Numbered from the stretch's first letter, positions 45,377 to 55,548 are shown. The stretch: 64,000 bases of DNA from Eubacterium sp. (GCA_021769965.1 JAETRU010000019.1:1-64000), one strand, 5' to 3'. The notes: generated from the sequence alone by a model not told the origin. Made by a program: numbers and translations.

Positions 45377-46306
45377 TTAACCTAAAATACAATCTTTTTC
45401 AATACGGTTTCCCCTGAGAAAGTCTTTTACGGCAACTCTCTTCTTTCCCGGCAGCTGGATCTGCCGCGCTCTCAGGATACCGCTGCCGCACGCGATATCA
45501 ATACCCTCATCGGTCACGGCAAGAATACGGCCCGGCGTTTCGCCTTCATCTCCGTCCAGAACCTCTGCCTGCCAGATCTTCATCGTCTGATCCATATAAC
45601 TGCAGAAAGCTCCCGGCCACGGGTCAAAGGCGCGGATCTGCCGCTCGATCTGTTCAGCGCTTTTAGAGAAGTCGATCCTGCCGTCCTGCTTGGTGATCAG
45701 ACCGGCATAGGTCGCCTCGTCTTCGTTCTGTTTCTCAGCAGCCAGTCTCCTCTGGCCGATCAGCGGCAGGACCTCTGCCAGCAGCTCTGCACCCAGCAGA
45801 GCCAGCCTGTCATGCAGCTGCTCATAATTCATCTTTCCCACCGATACGATGGTCTTTGCCAGCATATCGCCGGTGTCCAGACCCTCGCTCATCTGCATGA
45901 TGGTCACGCCTGTCTCCTGCTCGCCATCCAGGATCGCTCTCTGGATCGGAGACGCGCCCCGGAGCCTCGGCAGCAGAGACGCGTGGACATTGATGCAGCC
46001 CAGAGGCGGCAGCTCCAGAAGCTCTTTTGGAATGATCTGTCCGTAAGCCGCCACAACGATGATATCCGGCCTGTAGGCTTTGATCATTTCCATTGTCTGC
46101 GGGCTGTCTTTGATCTTCTCCGGCTGCAGTACCGGAATATCATGGGCGACAGCCAGCTCTTTGACCGGTGAAAACTGTATTTTCTTTCCTCTGTTTCTGG
46201 CTCTGTCCGGCTGTGTCACCACCAGGCCTACCTGATGTCCCGCCTCCACCAGAGCCTGCAGAGATGTCGCCGCGAAATCGGGCGTTCCCATAAAGACGAT
46301 CTTCAT
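45377..46306 (-). CDS. fmt: Methionyl-tRNA formyltransferase
   Basis: Formylates initiator Met-tRNA using 10-formyltetrahydrofolate. 309 residues from ATG 46306; the open frame continues upstream inside def but the family start is 'MKIVFMGTPDFAATSL'. Folate-site and catalytic motifs 'NVHASLLPRLRGASPIQRAIL' (Asn, His) and 'GVTIMQMSEGLDTGDML' (Asp), plus a C-terminal OB domain. The start overlaps the def stop by one base (TAATG). Def removes the formyl group that Fmt adds, so pairing the two genes is logical and common. Confidence 0.95.
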   Translation of the reverse strand: MKIVFMGTPDFAATSLQALVEAGHQVGLVVTQPDRARNRGKKIQFSPVKELAVAHDIPVLQPEKIKDSPQTMEMIKAYRPDIIVVAAYGQIIPKELLELPPLGCINVHASLLPRLRGASPIQRAILDGEQETGVTIMQMSEGLDTGDMLAKTIVSVGKMNYEQLHDRLALLGAELLAEVLPLIGQRRLAAEKQNEDEATYAGLITKQDGRIDFSKSAEQIERQIRAFDPWPGAFCSYMDQTMKIWQAEVLDGDEGETPGRILAVTDEGIDIACGSGILRARQIQLPGKKRVAVKDFLRGNRIEKDCILG

Positions 46307-46782
46307 TACTCTTCTTCCCCTTCTTCCTCCGGTTCCCGCACGTTGGTCGCTTTGTCTGTGTACAGGATCCCGTCCAGATGATCGTATTCGTGACACATAA
46401 CTCTGGCATCCCAGTCTTCAAAGTCATAAACGTGCTCTTCTCCGTCAAGGTCCATGGCTTTGAGTTTGATCCGCTGCGGACGTTCTACGGTTCCCACCAG
46501 TCCCGGCACGCTGAGGCAGCCTTCATCGCCGGTCTGGCTTCCCTCCTGCTCCAGCATGACCGGATTGATCATATAGTATACTCTTCCCGGCTCCGGCTCT
46601 GCCACAAACATGCGGCGCATAACGCCTACCTGAGGACCGGCGATGCCGCATCCGTACTGCTGGCGCATGGTCTCCAGCATATCTTCCATAGTTGTACGGA
46701 TCCGGTCCGTCACCTCAGAAACCTCTCTGCATTTTTTTCTCAGTATCTCATCGCCTTCCAGGACGACATTTCTTATTGCCAT
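46306..46782 (-). CDS. def: Peptide deformylase
   Basis: Fe/Zn enzyme that removes N-formyl groups from new proteins. 158 residues, with the three signature motifs: 'GCGIAGPQVG', 'EGCLSVPG' (metal Cys) and 'CHEYDHLDG' (two metal His and catalytic Glu). The acidic tail of glutamates after 'TNVREPE' is variable in the family. ATG follows AGAGGAATTTACC, 20 bases after priA. Confidence 0.96.
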   Translation of the reverse strand: MAIRNVVLEGDEILRKKCREVSEVTDRIRTTMEDMLETMRQQYGCGIAGPQVGVMRRMFVAEPEPGRVYYMINPVMLEQEGSQTGDEGCLSVPGLVGTVERPQRIKLKAMDLDGEEHVYDFEDWDARVMCHEYDHLDGILYTDKATNVREPEEEGEEE

Positions 46783-46801
46783 TGGTAAATTCCTCTTTTC
46801 T

Positions 46802-48811
46802 CTAAAATGTACTGTATGGATTCACATCTATCGTCATATTACAGGTACTCCGGCTGTCTGCCAGGCTGCCGCCGAATCTTCTGATATAGAAGATGTACTG
46901 ATTCCGCAGTCCCTTGGGACATTTGATCAGGATATAGTAGCGGAAGCTGTCTTTACCCTTGAAATGATATGACAGTTTCGGTGAAAAAATGTTATCCTTC
47001 TCCTCCTGCAGCTTTAAGGAAAGCAGGTAATTCCTGCACGACTCTGCTGCCGCAAGGGCCTCGGATTCTTTCTCGCTGGTAAATTCCACCAGAATCAGAT
47101 CTGTAAAAGGCGGATAGTCCATGAATTTTCTGACCTGGATCTCCATATCAAAAAAGCCCTGATAATCGTGATTTGCCGCAGTGACCAGAGCGAAGTTATC
47201 CGGCGTATAGGACTGGACGATGACTTTTCCAACTTCATCGCCTCTGCCAGCCCTTCCGGCGACCTGTGTCACCAGCTGAAAGGTCCGCTCCGTAGATCTG
47301 TAATCCGGAATGTTCAGACTCACATCCGCCGCGACCACGCCGACCAGACCCACATTTTTGAAATCCAGTCCCTTGGCCACCAGCTGGGTGCCGATCAGTA
47401 TATCCGTCTTCCCTTTGGAAAAGCCTCCTATGATCCGCGATATCTCCCTGCTGCTTCTGGCTGTATCCAGATCCAGACGCTCAACGGTTCTGTCAGGGAA
47501 CATCTGGCGCGTAAACTCCTCCACCTTCTCCGTACCGGCCCCGAAATAGCGGATATACCGGCTGCCGCACGCAGGACAGGTATCCGGGATCGGAAACCGC
47601 TTGCCGCAGTAGTGGCATACGCCCGCGTTTTCTTTCTTGTGGTAGGTCAGGGAAATGCCGCACTCCGGACACTGCATCACCTGTCCGCACTCTCTGCAGG
47701 ATACGAAAGTGGAATAGCCTCTCCGGTTAAGAAACAGGATGATCTGTTTCTTCTGCTCCAGAGTTTCCTGCATCTGGCTGTACAGCCGGTCGCTGAAAAC
47801 AGTCTTGTTTCCCGCTTTCAGTTCCTGCCGCATATCCACCAGCTCTACCTCCGGCAAAGGCACAGCGTTATAACGCTTTCGCATCTCGATGAGCCGGTAG
47901 ATGCCCTCCTTTGCCCTTTGATAGGATACCACCGAAGGTGTAGCGCTTCCCAGCAGCAAAACGCCGTCGTAGTACATCAGCCGCTTTAAGGCGATATCCA
48001 CAGTCTCATACTTTGGCGTCATATCCGATTTGTACGTAGCCTCATGCTCCTCGTCCATGATGATGATGCCGATGTTCTCAAGGGGCGCGAAGACGCCCAG
48101 TCTCGCGCCGATGACGATCCTTGCTTCTCCCCGCCGGATCCGCATCCACTCATCAAAGCGTTCCCGCTTTGTAAGCTTGCTGTGGAGCACGGCGATCTCA
48201 CGCTTTCCGAAGCGGCCGATAAACCGGTCCAGGACCTGCTTGGTCAGAGCGATCTCAGGCACCAGCATGATGGCTGTCCTGCCTTCCTGAAGGACCTTTG
48301 CGATCACCTGCATATAGACCTCTGTCTTGCCGCTTCCTGTGACGCCGTGGAGCAGAAAATTTTCCTGTCTGCCAGCCTCGATGGCGCTGCTGATCTCTGA
48401 AAGCGCCGCCTGTTGTTCTTCAGTCAGCGTATCTACCTGCTGCAGCTCTCCGGCAGCGTCCTTGTAAGGTTCCTTTTCTTTGCCGGATCTGGCAGGCTTG
48501 CCGTTTGGAACAAAGCATTTTACGGCGTCCAGATATTTGATGCCGTACCGCTGGCGCATCCAGACGCAAGTCTCCATGATCTCTTCGGTCAGAGAAACGT
48601 CCTCATCCACGGCAGCCACTGCCTTAATCTTCGACGGATCACAGTCCGGCGTCACATCTGTCTCAAAGACATAGCCGGTCTTCAGTTTATTGCCCCGGTT
48701 AAACGGGACCTGCACCAGGTTTCCCCGCCGCAGGTCCTCATCGCTGCTGTATGTATAGTATGTATCCGTATGTCTGCTGTTATGATCGATAACGACGTTT
48801 ACGTACTTCAT
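46802..48811 (-). CDS. priA: Primosomal helicase PriA (replication restart)
   Basis: Superfamily 2 helicase that reloads the replisome at stalled forks. 669 residues from ATG 48811; the frame runs further back into asnA but 'MKYVNVVIDHNSRHTDTYYTY' is the family start. Helicase motifs: Walker A 'GVTGSGKTEVYM', 'DEEHEATYKSD' (motif II, DEEH), 'LLGSATPS' and motif VI 'QVAGRAGRGD'. Eight zinc-site cysteines lie in 'CRECGQVMQCPECGISL' and 'CHYCGKRFPIPDTCPACGS'. There is no clear ribosome site; translation probably follows that of asnA, whose stop is two bases away. Confidence 0.94.
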   Translation of the reverse strand: MKYVNVVIDHNSRHTDTYYTYSSDEDLRRGNLVQVPFNRGNKLKTGYVFETDVTPDCDPSKIKAVAAVDEDVSLTEEIMETCVWMRQRYGIKYLDAVKCFVPNGKPARSGKEKEPYKDAAGELQQVDTLTEEQQAALSEISSAIEAGRQENFLLHGVTGSGKTEVYMQVIAKVLQEGRTAIMLVPEIALTKQVLDRFIGRFGKREIAVLHSKLTKRERFDEWMRIRRGEARIVIGARLGVFAPLENIGIIIMDEEHEATYKSDMTPKYETVDIALKRLMYYDGVLLLGSATPSVVSYQRAKEGIYRLIEMRKRYNAVPLPEVELVDMRQELKAGNKTVFSDRLYSQMQETLEQKKQIILFLNRRGYSTFVSCRECGQVMQCPECGISLTYHKKENAGVCHYCGKRFPIPDTCPACGSRYIRYFGAGTEKVEEFTRQMFPDRTVERLDLDTARSSREISRIIGGFSKGKTDILIGTQLVAKGLDFKNVGLVGVVAADVSLNIPDYRSTERTFQLVTQVAGRAGRGDEVGKVIVQSYTPDNFALVTAANHDYQGFFDMEIQVRKFMDYPPFTDLILVEFTSEKESEALAAAESCRNYLLSLKLQEEKDNIFSPKLSYHFKGKDSFRYYILIKCPKGLRNQYIFYIRRFGGSLADSRSTCNMTIDVNPYSTF

Positions 48812-48813
48812 AA

Positions 48814-49824
48814 TTACAGAAGGAAGATGTTCGCCTTCCTGCACGCTTCGATCATATCCTCCGGCCATACAGACGCCTGCACTTCGCCGATATGCGCTTT
48901 TCTGAGGAAGAACATGCACAGTCTGCTCTGGCCGATGCCGCCGCCGATGGAATACGGCAGTTCATCGTTTAAGATGGCCTGATGGAACGGACGCTCTCTT
49001 CTGTCGTCAGCGTTTTCTATCGTCAGCTGTCTGTCCATAGCCTCCGCGTCTACGCGGATACCCATGGATGAGATCTCAAAAGCTCTGTCAAGCACGTCGT
49101 TCCACAGAATGATATCGCCGTTCAGTTCCCAGTCATCGTAATCCGGTGACCTTCCGTCATGCTTCTCTCCGGATCTGAGCGGACCTCCGATCTTCTCGAT
49201 GAACACAGCGCCGTGAGCCTTGCAGATCAGGTCCTCTCTCTCCTTCGGCGTCTTGTTTGGATACAGATCCTCAAGCTCCTGCGTCGTGATAAAGTATATT
49301 TCATTCGGAAGTTCCGTCTGCAGGTCTCTGTAAAGCCTGTTGACATAGTCTCCCAGGTTCTTCACTGCGTTGTAAATGGTGATCACGGTCTCGTGAAGGT
49401 ATTCTGTACATCTCTGTTCCTTGGTCATAACTTTTTCCCAGTCCCACTGGTCCACATAGACGGAGTGGAGGTTATCCATCTCCTCATCCCGTCTGATGGC
49501 GTTCATATCCGTATAGATGCCGTGACCCGGTTTAATACCGTATTTACCCAGAGCCATACGCTTCCACTTTGCCAGAGACTGTACAACTTCCACCTCTTTT
49601 TCGTCCATGTCCTTCAGGGTGAAGGATACTCTTCTCTCCACACCGTTCAGGTTATCGTTAAGTCCGGTCTCCGGCGCGACAAACAGCGGCGCGGACACTC
49701 TGCGCAGATTCAGGCCATAGGCCAGCTCCTGCTGGAAATAGTCTTTGATTTTTTTGATCGCTCTCTGGGTCTCCAGAGGACTGATCACCGGTGAATAATC
49801 TTTGGGTGTTATTAACTGGCTCAT
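48814..49824 (-). CDS. asnA: Aspartate-ammonia ligase (asparagine synthetase A)
   Basis: Makes asparagine from aspartate, ammonia and ATP. 336 residues, normal for AsnA, with the class II synthetase fold: '[26 protein letters not shown]', '[20 protein letters not shown]', '[11 protein letters not shown]' and the C-terminal '[17 protein letters not shown]'. AAGGAG precedes the ATG. It is second in the transcript after queH. Confidence 0.95.
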   Translation of the reverse strand: MSQLITPKDYSPVISPLETQRAIKKIKDYFQQELAYGLNLRRVSAPLFVAPETGLNDNLNGVERRVSFTLKDMDEKEVEVVQSLAKWKRMALGKYGIKPGHGIYTDMNAIRRDEEMDNLHSVYVDQWDWEKVMTKEQRCTEYLHETVITIYNAVKNLGDYVNRLYRDLQTELPNEIYFITTQELEDLYPNKTPKEREDLICKAHGAVFIEKIGGPLRSGEKHDGRSPDYDDWELNGDIILWNDVLDRAFEISSMGIRVDAEAMDRQLTIENADDRRERPFHQAILNDELPYSIGGGIGQSRLCMFFLRKAHIGEVQASVWPEDMIEACRKANIFLL

Positions 49825-49857
49825 ATTGTTTCTCCTTACTATATATGATCTTAAATA

Positions 49858-50511
49858 TTATCTTTTTGAAAACTCGCATCCGCAGTAGTTCTGGCGGTAA
49901 AGGCCGTATTCCTTGGACAGCTGGATACTTCGCTGGAAACCGGCCTTTTTCTTGAAATCCATATCCAGGAACTCAATACCATATTTTTCAGCCAGTTCCT
50001 TTCCGATCGATGCGATCAACGGGTAATTCTTGTGAGGGCTTACAGTCAGTGTTGTGGTGAACAGACCGAAACCTCTGCTTCTGGCTGTTTCAGCCGTCTT
50101 TTCAAGCCGCTGGCGGAAACAGACAGTGCACCGCGCGCCGCCTTCCGGTTCATTACTGTAGCCGGACACTGCTTTAAAATAGTGTTCCGGCTCGTAGTCC
50201 CCCTCTATAAAATGCACTTTACCAAGGCCTGCCTGACGCTGGTTGAATTTCTCTATAAAAGCCATCTGGCTTGCCTTCCGCTTCTCATATTCCTCCGGGT
50301 CTGTGATGCAGGGATTATAAAAAAATACGGTCAGATCATAATCAGGCACCAGTCTCTCAATGACGCTGGTGCTGCAGGGACCACAGCAGCTGTGAAGCAG
50401 CAGCGCGGGCTTCATCACGTCTTCTCCCGCAGAAGCTAATTCCGCCAGAGTATGCCCGCCGCACATCTGGCCGCACTGGCAGCCCCAGGGCTGAACTGAT
50501 TTTTTTCCCAT
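49858..50511 (-). CDS. queH: Epoxyqueuosine reductase QueH
   Basis: Reduces epoxyqueuosine to queuosine in tRNA, the step after QueA, replacing the unrelated cobalamin enzyme QueG. 217 residues (DUF208). 'LLHSCCGPCSTSVIERL' near residue 37 and later 'CTVCFRQRLEKTA' and 'QNYCGCEFS' carry the cysteines that bind the iron-sulfur cluster and extra metal site. An unusual cysteine-rich start ('WGCQCGQMCGGH') precedes the family domain. First gene of the long leftward run to rpe; GGGAGGACG before the ATG. Confidence 0.92.
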   Translation of the reverse strand: MGKKSVQPWGCQCGQMCGGHTLAELASAGEDVMKPALLLHSCCGPCSTSVIERLVPDYDLTVFFYNPCITDPEEYEKRKASQMAFIEKFNQRQAGLGKVHFIEGDYEPEHYFKAVSGYSNEPEGGARCTVCFRQRLEKTAETARSRGFGLFTTTLTVSPHKNYPLIASIGKELAEKYGIEFLDMDFKKKAGFQRSIQLSKEYGLYRQNYCGCEFSKR

Positions 50512-50560
50512 ATTTTCGTCCTCCCTTTTTGCAATTTTATCTTCACAAACTTGACATTAT

Positions 50561-50569
50561 ATTATATCA
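50561..50569 (-). promoter_or_regulatory. Extended -10 promoter of the queH-to-rpe run
   Basis: Minus strand TGATATAAT, 50 bases before the queH ATG. The intergenic space is shared with the divergent radical SAM gene, whose own promoter (TTGACA at 50551-50556 on the plus strand, without a clean -10) is unclear. Confidence 0.45.
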
Positions 50570-50599
50570 TAGAAAGCAGTGAAAAGAAAGAGGTTTGCC

Positions 50600-51487
50600 A
50601 TGAATCCATACATAAATTCTGTCAGTGATTATCTAAAAAGCGTCTTCGGCCAGAAGACGGTCAAGCTGTCTATAGACGGCGGTTTTACCTGTCCCAACCG
50701 GGACGGAAGCAAGGGCACCGGAGGCTGTCTGTTCTGTTCTGCCGGAGGCGGCGGGGATTTTGCTTCTACGATCGAGGATCAGATCCGCCTCCTGTCTGAA
50801 AAATGGCCCGATGCCAAATACCTGGCCTATTTTCAAAATCATACCAATACCTACGCTCCCGTAGATGAGCTTCGCGAAAAATACGAGGCCGCCCTGCGCC
50901 ATCCTCTGATCAGCGGCATCGCCATCGCGACCCGGCCTGACTGCCTGTCAGATGAAGTTCTGGATCTGCTCTCTGAGATCAATAAGGATCATTTTCTCTG
51001 GGTCGAACTGGGTTTGCAGACCATGCATCAGAAAACAGCCGACCTGATCAACCGCTGCTACGATCTTTCAGTCTACGATGCGGCCGTAAAATCGCTGACA
51101 GACCGGGGCATCCGCACAGTGGTCCATCTGATCCTGGGCCTGCCGGGGGAAACCAGGCGCGACATGACAGAATCGGTAAAATACGTCTGTCAAAGCGGCG
51201 TCTGGGGTCTGAAGCTCCACCTGCTCAACGTGGTCAGAGGCTCCCGTATGGAGGATGACTACAAGGACTACAATTCCTTTGATTCTCTGGAAGAATACGT
51301 GGACTTCGTCTGTGATCTTTTAGAGATCATTCCGCCGGAGATCGTCATACACCGCATGACCGGCGACGCGCCCAGAAAAATTCTGATCACGCCGGAGTGG
51401 AGTTATAAAAAGAGAACGATCTTAAACGGTATCTATGCCGAGCTGCGCCGAAGAGGAAGCCGGCAGGGCTGCAAAGCAGAACGCTGA
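50600..51487 (+). CDS. Radical SAM protein of the TIGR01212 (YhcC/YtqA) group
   Basis: 295 residues from ATG 50600 (AGAGGT upstream; a GTG at 50579 is less likely). The cluster motif 'CPNRDGSKGTGGCLFCSAGG' has the family's longer spacing between first and second cysteines. SAM-binding and barrel segments: 'IATRPDCLSDEVLDLL', 'WVELGLQTMHQKTADLINR', 'VVHLILGLPGE' and 'GLKLHLLNVVRGSRME'. The function in bacteria is not settled; related Elp3-like folds modify tRNA. Divergent from queH and followed by a terminator. Confidence 0.88.
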   Translation: MNPYINSVSDYLKSVFGQKTVKLSIDGGFTCPNRDGSKGTGGCLFCSAGGGGDFASTIEDQIRLLSEKWPDAKYLAYFQNHTNTYAPVDELREKYEAALRHPLISGIAIATRPDCLSDEVLDLLSEINKDHFLWVELGLQTMHQKTADLINRCYDLSVYDAAVKSLTDRGIRTVVHLILGLPGETRRDMTESVKYVCQSGVWGLKLHLLNVVRGSRMEDDYKDYNSFDSLEEYVDFVCDLLEIIPPEIVIHRMTGDAPRKILITPEWSYKKRTILNGIYAELRRRGSRQGCKAER

Positions 51488-51501
51488 TCAGCAAAAAGAA
51501 C

Positions 51502-51538
51502 AACAACGGCCAGTCATTGAAGACCGGTCGTTGTTTTT
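51502..51538. terminator. Terminator between radical SAM and glucosaminidase-like genes
   Basis: Arms AACAACGGCC and CCGGTCGTTGTT (G-U tolerant), then TTTTTT on the plus strand. A-rich sequence on the left side makes it plausible for the convergent gene as well. Confidence 0.7.
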
Positions 51539-51542
51539 TCAT

Positions 51543-53927
51543 CTATTCATACATGACCTCAGCTTTTGTAGACCACTGGGTATAGTACGGCTTTCCGTCC
51601 ATGATCCGCACGCCCCGCACTTTGTAATAATAACGGGTCCCTTTGGTCAGATCCTTGGTATTTTTGTACGATATAGTACTACCATACTTTGTTGTGTACA
51701 TAGGTTTCGTACCAAATCCACTGTTTTTCTTTAATGAACGGAATATCTCATAATAATCCACTTTAAATCCCCTTGATTTTTGCCAACTGACCCTAACTCC
51801 GTTTTGCTCCTTTGCTGCTAATGCTGTAAGGGATGTGGCTTCAACTCCATTAGCAATGCGTTCACTATATGGATCATACTCTACCACTAAAATATTTGAC
51901 CATTTGCTGTAATACTTTTTCCCATTCAAAATTCGAACACCTCGAACCTGATAATAATAAACGGTATCTCGTGCTAACTTCGTCACATTTTTGTACGATG
52001 ACGTTGTTCCATATTTTGTAGAATACATCAATTTTTTATTTGACATATCGGAAGCTGTGCTTCGAAATATCTCATAATGATCCATTTTAAATCCCTTTGC
52101 ACGTTCCCATGCTAATTCCACATAGCCATCTTCCTGCTTCACATATTTCAAGGAAATACTCGTATTTTCTACGCCTTTAATCAATCTCTCTGTTTCTGGA
52201 TTATATGTTACAGCAACTGTGTCTGACCACTTCGTATAATAAACTTCTCCGTCTATTTTACGCATTCCTCTTACCCTGTAGTGATATGTTTCTCCTTCTG
52301 ACAACTCTTTTGTATTTTTGTATGAAACAGTGGTTCCATACTTTGTTGTATATATTGGTTTATCACTGAAGCCATTTGGACTCGTTGCCCTGAATATCTG
52401 ATACGCATCAACCTTATAGCCTTTTGCTCTCTCCCACGCTAAATGCACATACCCATCGCCGACCTCCTTCGGCGTCAAGGTGATGGTGGTATTTTGCACG
52501 CCTTTGATCAGATTATCATTTTCGGCCGGCGGAGCAGGCGGTTTTGAACTGTCACGGACCACTTTGATATAATAGGTCTTCGACGCGGCTTTTGAAGAAG
52601 AGGTGCACTTAACGGCAATCTTATTTTCTCCATTGACCAGACTGTTGCCGGTAATGGTAACAGAGGCTGTACTGTCATTTTTTACGGTTTTGATAGTCAG
52701 CTTGTCAGCCGCTACCGTTTCGCTGACCGTATAAGTACTGGTAAATCTGTCAAAGGCCGGACTGCAGCTCAGCGTCCTGCCATCTGCTGAAACCGTGATG
52801 CTGTCAAGGAAGCAGTTATTGGTCCCTGTCTTTGCCGGTTCTGCGCAAGGTTTCTCCGGCATGTCCTTGTAAACAGGTATCTCAAAGGTAAACGCTTCGT
52901 TCAGCACGCCGAAATCATGATAATCCCAGTACATGATATTTGACTCCGTAGCAGCGCAGAAAACGCTGGTCGCATACTGATGGGTGCCGATATTACTCAG
53001 TCCGTTGAGCACGTTATACCGTTCATAATACGCTGAATACTGGTTGTTGCTGATGAAATTATCCGCTATATAGACAGCGCCGCCTTTCACGGCCTTTTTC
53101 AGTGTATTCCACGGACGCAGATAGGACGTGCCGCTCTGATCCAGACCGCCTGCAGCAAAAACCAGACCTTTCTCCGCAGCAGAACCGTCGGCGCTGTCCA
53201 CCGAACCGATATTGTACACGTTGTAGCATTTGCTGAATTTTTTGCCGCCATAGGTAAATTCATGACCGTTGACCATAAAAGCGCTGCTGCCCAGTTCGAT
53301 CCTGGTCTTCGCTGCCAGATACGTAGGGCTGATGCTGTAGGTTTTTCCGTTATAGGTCTGCTGTGCCGCTTCCATGTAATAAGCTGACGCAGATGCCGGC
53401 AGAGCCGTCCCCGACAGAATGCTTTTCACGATGCTCTCTGTCTGATAAGACGAATCATAGTAGAACGGTTCAAACATAAAAATACCGTCCTCTGTCAGCC
53501 AGTTTCGCGGATCCATGTAAAAGGCGACCGCCTTTTTCGATGCCGAGACCCATGACGCGCCGTCCTTCGGAAGATATGTATGTGTATCAAAATTGTATGT
53601 TCCCTGCCTTACCGCCTTATAGGAATCTCTGTAATTAGCAGAAATGGTATTGGCATTAGCATTCTCATATTGCGCAGTCAGAGCCTGATCCCATGTAAAA
53701 TCCAGCTGTTTTGCCTTGAATGTCCAATTAGGATGGGCCTGATGGAGCTGCCTCAGATACGTCTTATAGCTTTCCGGAAATCCTTCCGCGCTCATTGCCG
53801 CCTCAAAACTGCTGTCTGCCGCGTAAACCGGCTGCTGCGCTGCGGCAAGAAACGCACCGACAGCAAGCACAGCCGTCAGAAACACCGCGGCCGCCTTGCT
53901 CCATCTGCTCTTTTTACAATTCGTCAT
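51543..53927 (-). CDS. Secreted glucosaminidase-like protein with cadherin-like domain and three FN3 repeats
   Basis: 794 residues. Signal peptide at 1-36 ('[20 protein letters not shown]', cleavage after 'VYA'). Residues about 40-365 resemble LytD/SagA-type N-acetylglucosaminidase regions of Firmicute wall hydrolases ('[13 protein letters not shown]', '[15 protein letters not shown]', '[24 protein letters not shown]'); this would cut peptidoglycan glycan strands during growth or separation. A cadherin-like beta-sandwich follows (about 375-460), then three FN3-type repeats at about 473, 582 and 691, each of 104-109 residues and sharing 'KYGTT' and 'YYYxVRGVR'. The repeat DNA is visibly richer in A/T than the rest. 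Overlaps tdk by four bases. Catalytic Glu not assigned with certainty. Confidence 0.8.
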   Translation of the reverse strand: MTNCKKSRWSKAAAVFLTAVLAVGAFLAAAQQPVYAADSSFEAAMSAEGFPESYKTYLRQLHQAHPNWTFKAKQLDFTWDQALTAQYENANANTISANYRDSYKAVRQGTYNFDTHTYLPKDGASWVSASKKAVAFYMDPRNWLTEDGIFMFEPFYYDSSYQTESIVKSILSGTALPASASAYYMEAAQQTYNGKTYSISPTYLAAKTRIELGSSAFMVNGHEFTYGGKKFSKCYNVYNIGSVDSADGSAAEKGLVFAAGGLDQSGTSYLRPWNTLKKAVKGGAVYIADNFISNNQYSAYYERYNVLNGLSNIGTHQYATSVFCAATESNIMYWDYHDFGVLNEAFTFEIPVYKDMPEKPCAEPAKTGTNNCFLDSITVSADGRTLSCSPAFDRFTSTYTVSETVAADKLTIKTVKNDSTASVTITGNSLVNGENKIAVKCTSSSKAASKTYYIKVVRDSSKPPAPPAENDNLIKGVQNTTITLTPKEVGDGYVHLAWERAKGYKVDAYQIFRATSPNGFSDKPIYTTKYGTTVSYKNTKELSEGETYHYRVRGMRKIDGEVYYTKWSDTVAVTYNPETERLIKGVENTSISLKYVKQEDGYVELAWERAKGFKMDHYEIFRSTASDMSNKKLMYSTKYGTTSSYKNVTKLARDTVYYYQVRGVRILNGKKYYSKWSNILVVEYDPYSERIANGVEATSLTALAAKEQNGVRVSWQKSRGFKVDYYEIFRSLKKNSGFGTKPMYTTKYGSTISYKNTKDLTKGTRYYYKVRGVRIMDGKPYYTQWSTKAEVMYE

Positions 53928-54532
53928 ATTTTTTTCTCCATATCTCTGCCGATCTCCGGACCGATCCTTCCGTCGTTATAATGCTTTCTGCAGAGAGAAA
54001 CATACATATCATTTCCTCCGATCAGAACCTGCTGCCCATGCTTGACAAACTTACCGTCCACGACTCTGGCGACCATAGTAGCTTTCCGTCCGCACCAGCA
54101 GATCGTCTTGATCTCTTCAATTTTATCTGCGTAGATCAGCATGTAATATGATCCTTCAAAGAGCTCATTGCGAAAATCATTCTTCAGACCGTACGCCAAA
54201 ACCGGAACGTCCAGACTGTCCACGATCTCAACAAGCTCCTGTACATGATGCTTCTTTAAAAACTGGCACTCATCGATCAGCACACAGTCGATCCTGTGTT
54301 TTTCGTTTTCACGCATAAAAAGTTCCAGAATGTTGGTTTCCTCCTGAATGCTGACCGCATCCCTCTGCAGACCGATCCTGGATGTGATGACGCCGGAACC
54401 ATATCGATTGTCGATGGCGGGTACCAGTGTCAGAACGTGCTTGCCCCGCTCCTCATAATTATATGCGACCTTGATCAGCTCGATAGACTTGCCTGCGTTC
54501 ATCGTGCTGTATCTGTAATATAACTGTGCCAT
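53924..54532 (-). CDS. tdk: Thymidine kinase
   Basis: Phosphorylates thymidine for nucleotide salvage. 202 residues, type II kinase: P-loop '[23 protein letters not shown]', Walker B '[10 protein letters not shown]', lasso region and zinc ligands 'CWCGRKA' and the final 'LCRKHYNDG'. TAGGAGG precedes the ATG, and a promoter lies about 30 bases upstream. Cotranscribed with the secreted wall protein, an arrangement without an obvious functional link. Confidence 0.94.
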   Translation of the reverse strand: MAQLYYRYSTMNAGKSIELIKVAYNYEERGKHVLTLVPAIDNRYGSGVITSRIGLQRDAVSIQEETNILELFMRENEKHRIDCVLIDECQFLKKHHVQELVEIVDSLDVPVLAYGLKNDFRNELFEGSYYMLIYADKIEEIKTICWCGRKATMVARVVDGKFVKHGQQVLIGGNDMYVSLCRKHYNDGRIGPEIGRDMEKKI

Positions 54533-54560
54533 GTTGTCCTCCTAAAAAGTCTCTGATTTT

Positions 54561-54589
54561 ATTTTAATAGATGGCAGAAGAAAAAGCAA
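54561..54589 (-). promoter_or_regulatory. Promoter of tdk
   Basis: Minus strand: TTGCTT (54589-54584), 17 bases, TAAAAT (54566-54561), 29 bases before the tdk ATG and immediately after the tRNA-array terminator. Confidence 0.5.
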
Positions 54590-54592
54590 CAG

Positions 54593-54633
54593 AAAAAAAA
54601 ACAACCCCTCGGACTTATGTCGGCGAAAGGCTG
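54593..54633 (-). terminator. Terminator of the tRNA array
   Basis: Minus strand: CAGCCTTTCG, 12-base loop, CGAGGGGTTG (three G-U pairs in RNA), then a run of at least eight T. Just downstream of tRNA-Phe. Confidence 0.75.
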
Positions 54634-54643
54634 CTTGAATGAA

Positions 54644-54719
54644 TGGTGCCCAGACTCGGAATTGAACCAAGGACACGGGGATTTTCAGTCCCCTGCTCTA
54701 CCTACTGAGCTATCTGGGC
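54644..54719 (-). tRNA. tRNA-Phe (GAA)
   Basis: Acceptor GCCCAGA/TCTGGGC, anticodon loop CTGAAAA, encoded CCA. Last of the 15-gene array. Confidence 0.95.
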
Positions 54720-54743
54720 ATATAAAGTATTTAATTGTTAAAC

Positions 54744-54820
54744 TGGTGGGCCATCAGGGACTTGAACCCGGGACCTGCCGGTTATGAGCCGGACGCTCTG
54801 ACCAACTGAGCTAATGGCCC
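54744..54820 (-). tRNA. tRNA with CAU anticodon (elongator Met, or Ile2)
   Basis: Acceptor GGGCCAT/ATGGCCC, anticodon loop CTCATAA, encoded CCA. Paired first acceptor bases rule against the initiator. Sequence alone does not decide between Met and lysidine-modified Ile2. Confidence 0.9.
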
Positions 54821-54835
54821 ACATCATGTTTTAAA

Positions 54836-54912
54836 TGGTCGGGGTGGCAGGATTTGAACCCGCGGCCCACTGGTCCCAAACCAGTTGCGCTACCAAACTG
54901 CGCTACACCCCG
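54836..54912 (-). tRNA. tRNA-Pro (UGG)
   Basis: Acceptor CGGGGTG/CACCCCG, anticodon loop TTTGGGA, encoded CCA. Confidence 0.95.
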
Positions 54913-54938
54913 ATAGGTATTCTATATAAGTCTGCAAT

Positions 54939-55014
54939 TGGCAGGGGCAGTAGGATTCGAACCCACGGCACGTGGTTTTGGAGACCACTGCTCTACCAAC
55001 TGAGCTATACCCCT
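54939..55014 (-). tRNA. tRNA-Trp (CCA)
   Basis: Acceptor AGGGGTA/TGCCCCT, anticodon loop CTCCAAA, discriminator G, encoded CCA. Confidence 0.95.
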
Positions 55015-55019
55015 GCATA

Positions 55020-55112
55020 TGGCGGAGAAGATGGGATTCGAACCCATGCGGCCCTAATACGAACCCTAACGGTTTAGCAAACCGTCCTCTTCAGCCTCTT
55101 GAGTACTTCTCC
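55020..55112 (-). tRNA. tRNA-Ser (GCU)
   Basis: Long variable arm, anticodon loop TTGCTAA, acceptor GGAGAAG/CTTCTCC, encoded CCA. 93 bases. Confidence 0.95.
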
Positions 55113-55170
55113 AGGCTAACGAGACTTATCCGATTCAATTTATCAAAACTGAAATTCTATCTATATTTTA

Positions 55171-55259
<89 letters not shown>

Positions 55260-55294
55260 ATAGTGTGGATTCAACTTTCCATATTTTTTAAAAA

Positions 55295-55370
55295 TGGTGA
55301 CCCATCGGAGATTCGAACTCCGGACACCTTGATTAAAAGTCAAGTGCTCTGCCGACTGAGCTAATGGGTC
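55295..55370 (-). tRNA. tRNA-Lys (UUU)
   Basis: Acceptor GACCCAT/ATGGGTC, anticodon loop CTTTTAA, encoded CCA. Confidence 0.95.
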
Positions 55371-55379
55371 ATAAACAAC

Positions 55380-55454
55380 TGGCTGGGGTAGCAGGACTCG
55401 AACCTACGAATGACGGAGTCAAAGTCCGTTGCCTTACCACTTGGCTATACCCCA
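55380..55454 (-). tRNA. tRNA-Gln (UUG)
   Basis: Acceptor TGGGGTA/TACCCCA, anticodon loop CTTTGAC, encoded CCA. Confidence 0.95.
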
Positions 55455-55471
55455 AAGCATCAAATAAAAAT

Positions 55472-55548
55472 TGGTGAGCCCACAGGGATTCGAACCCCGG
55501 ACACACGGCTTAGAAGGCCGTTGCTCTATCCAGCTGAGCTATGAGCCC
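55472..55548 (-). tRNA. tRNA-Arg (UCU)
   Basis: Acceptor GGGCTCA/TGGGCTC region, anticodon loop CTTCTAA, encoded CCA. Confidence 0.95.
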
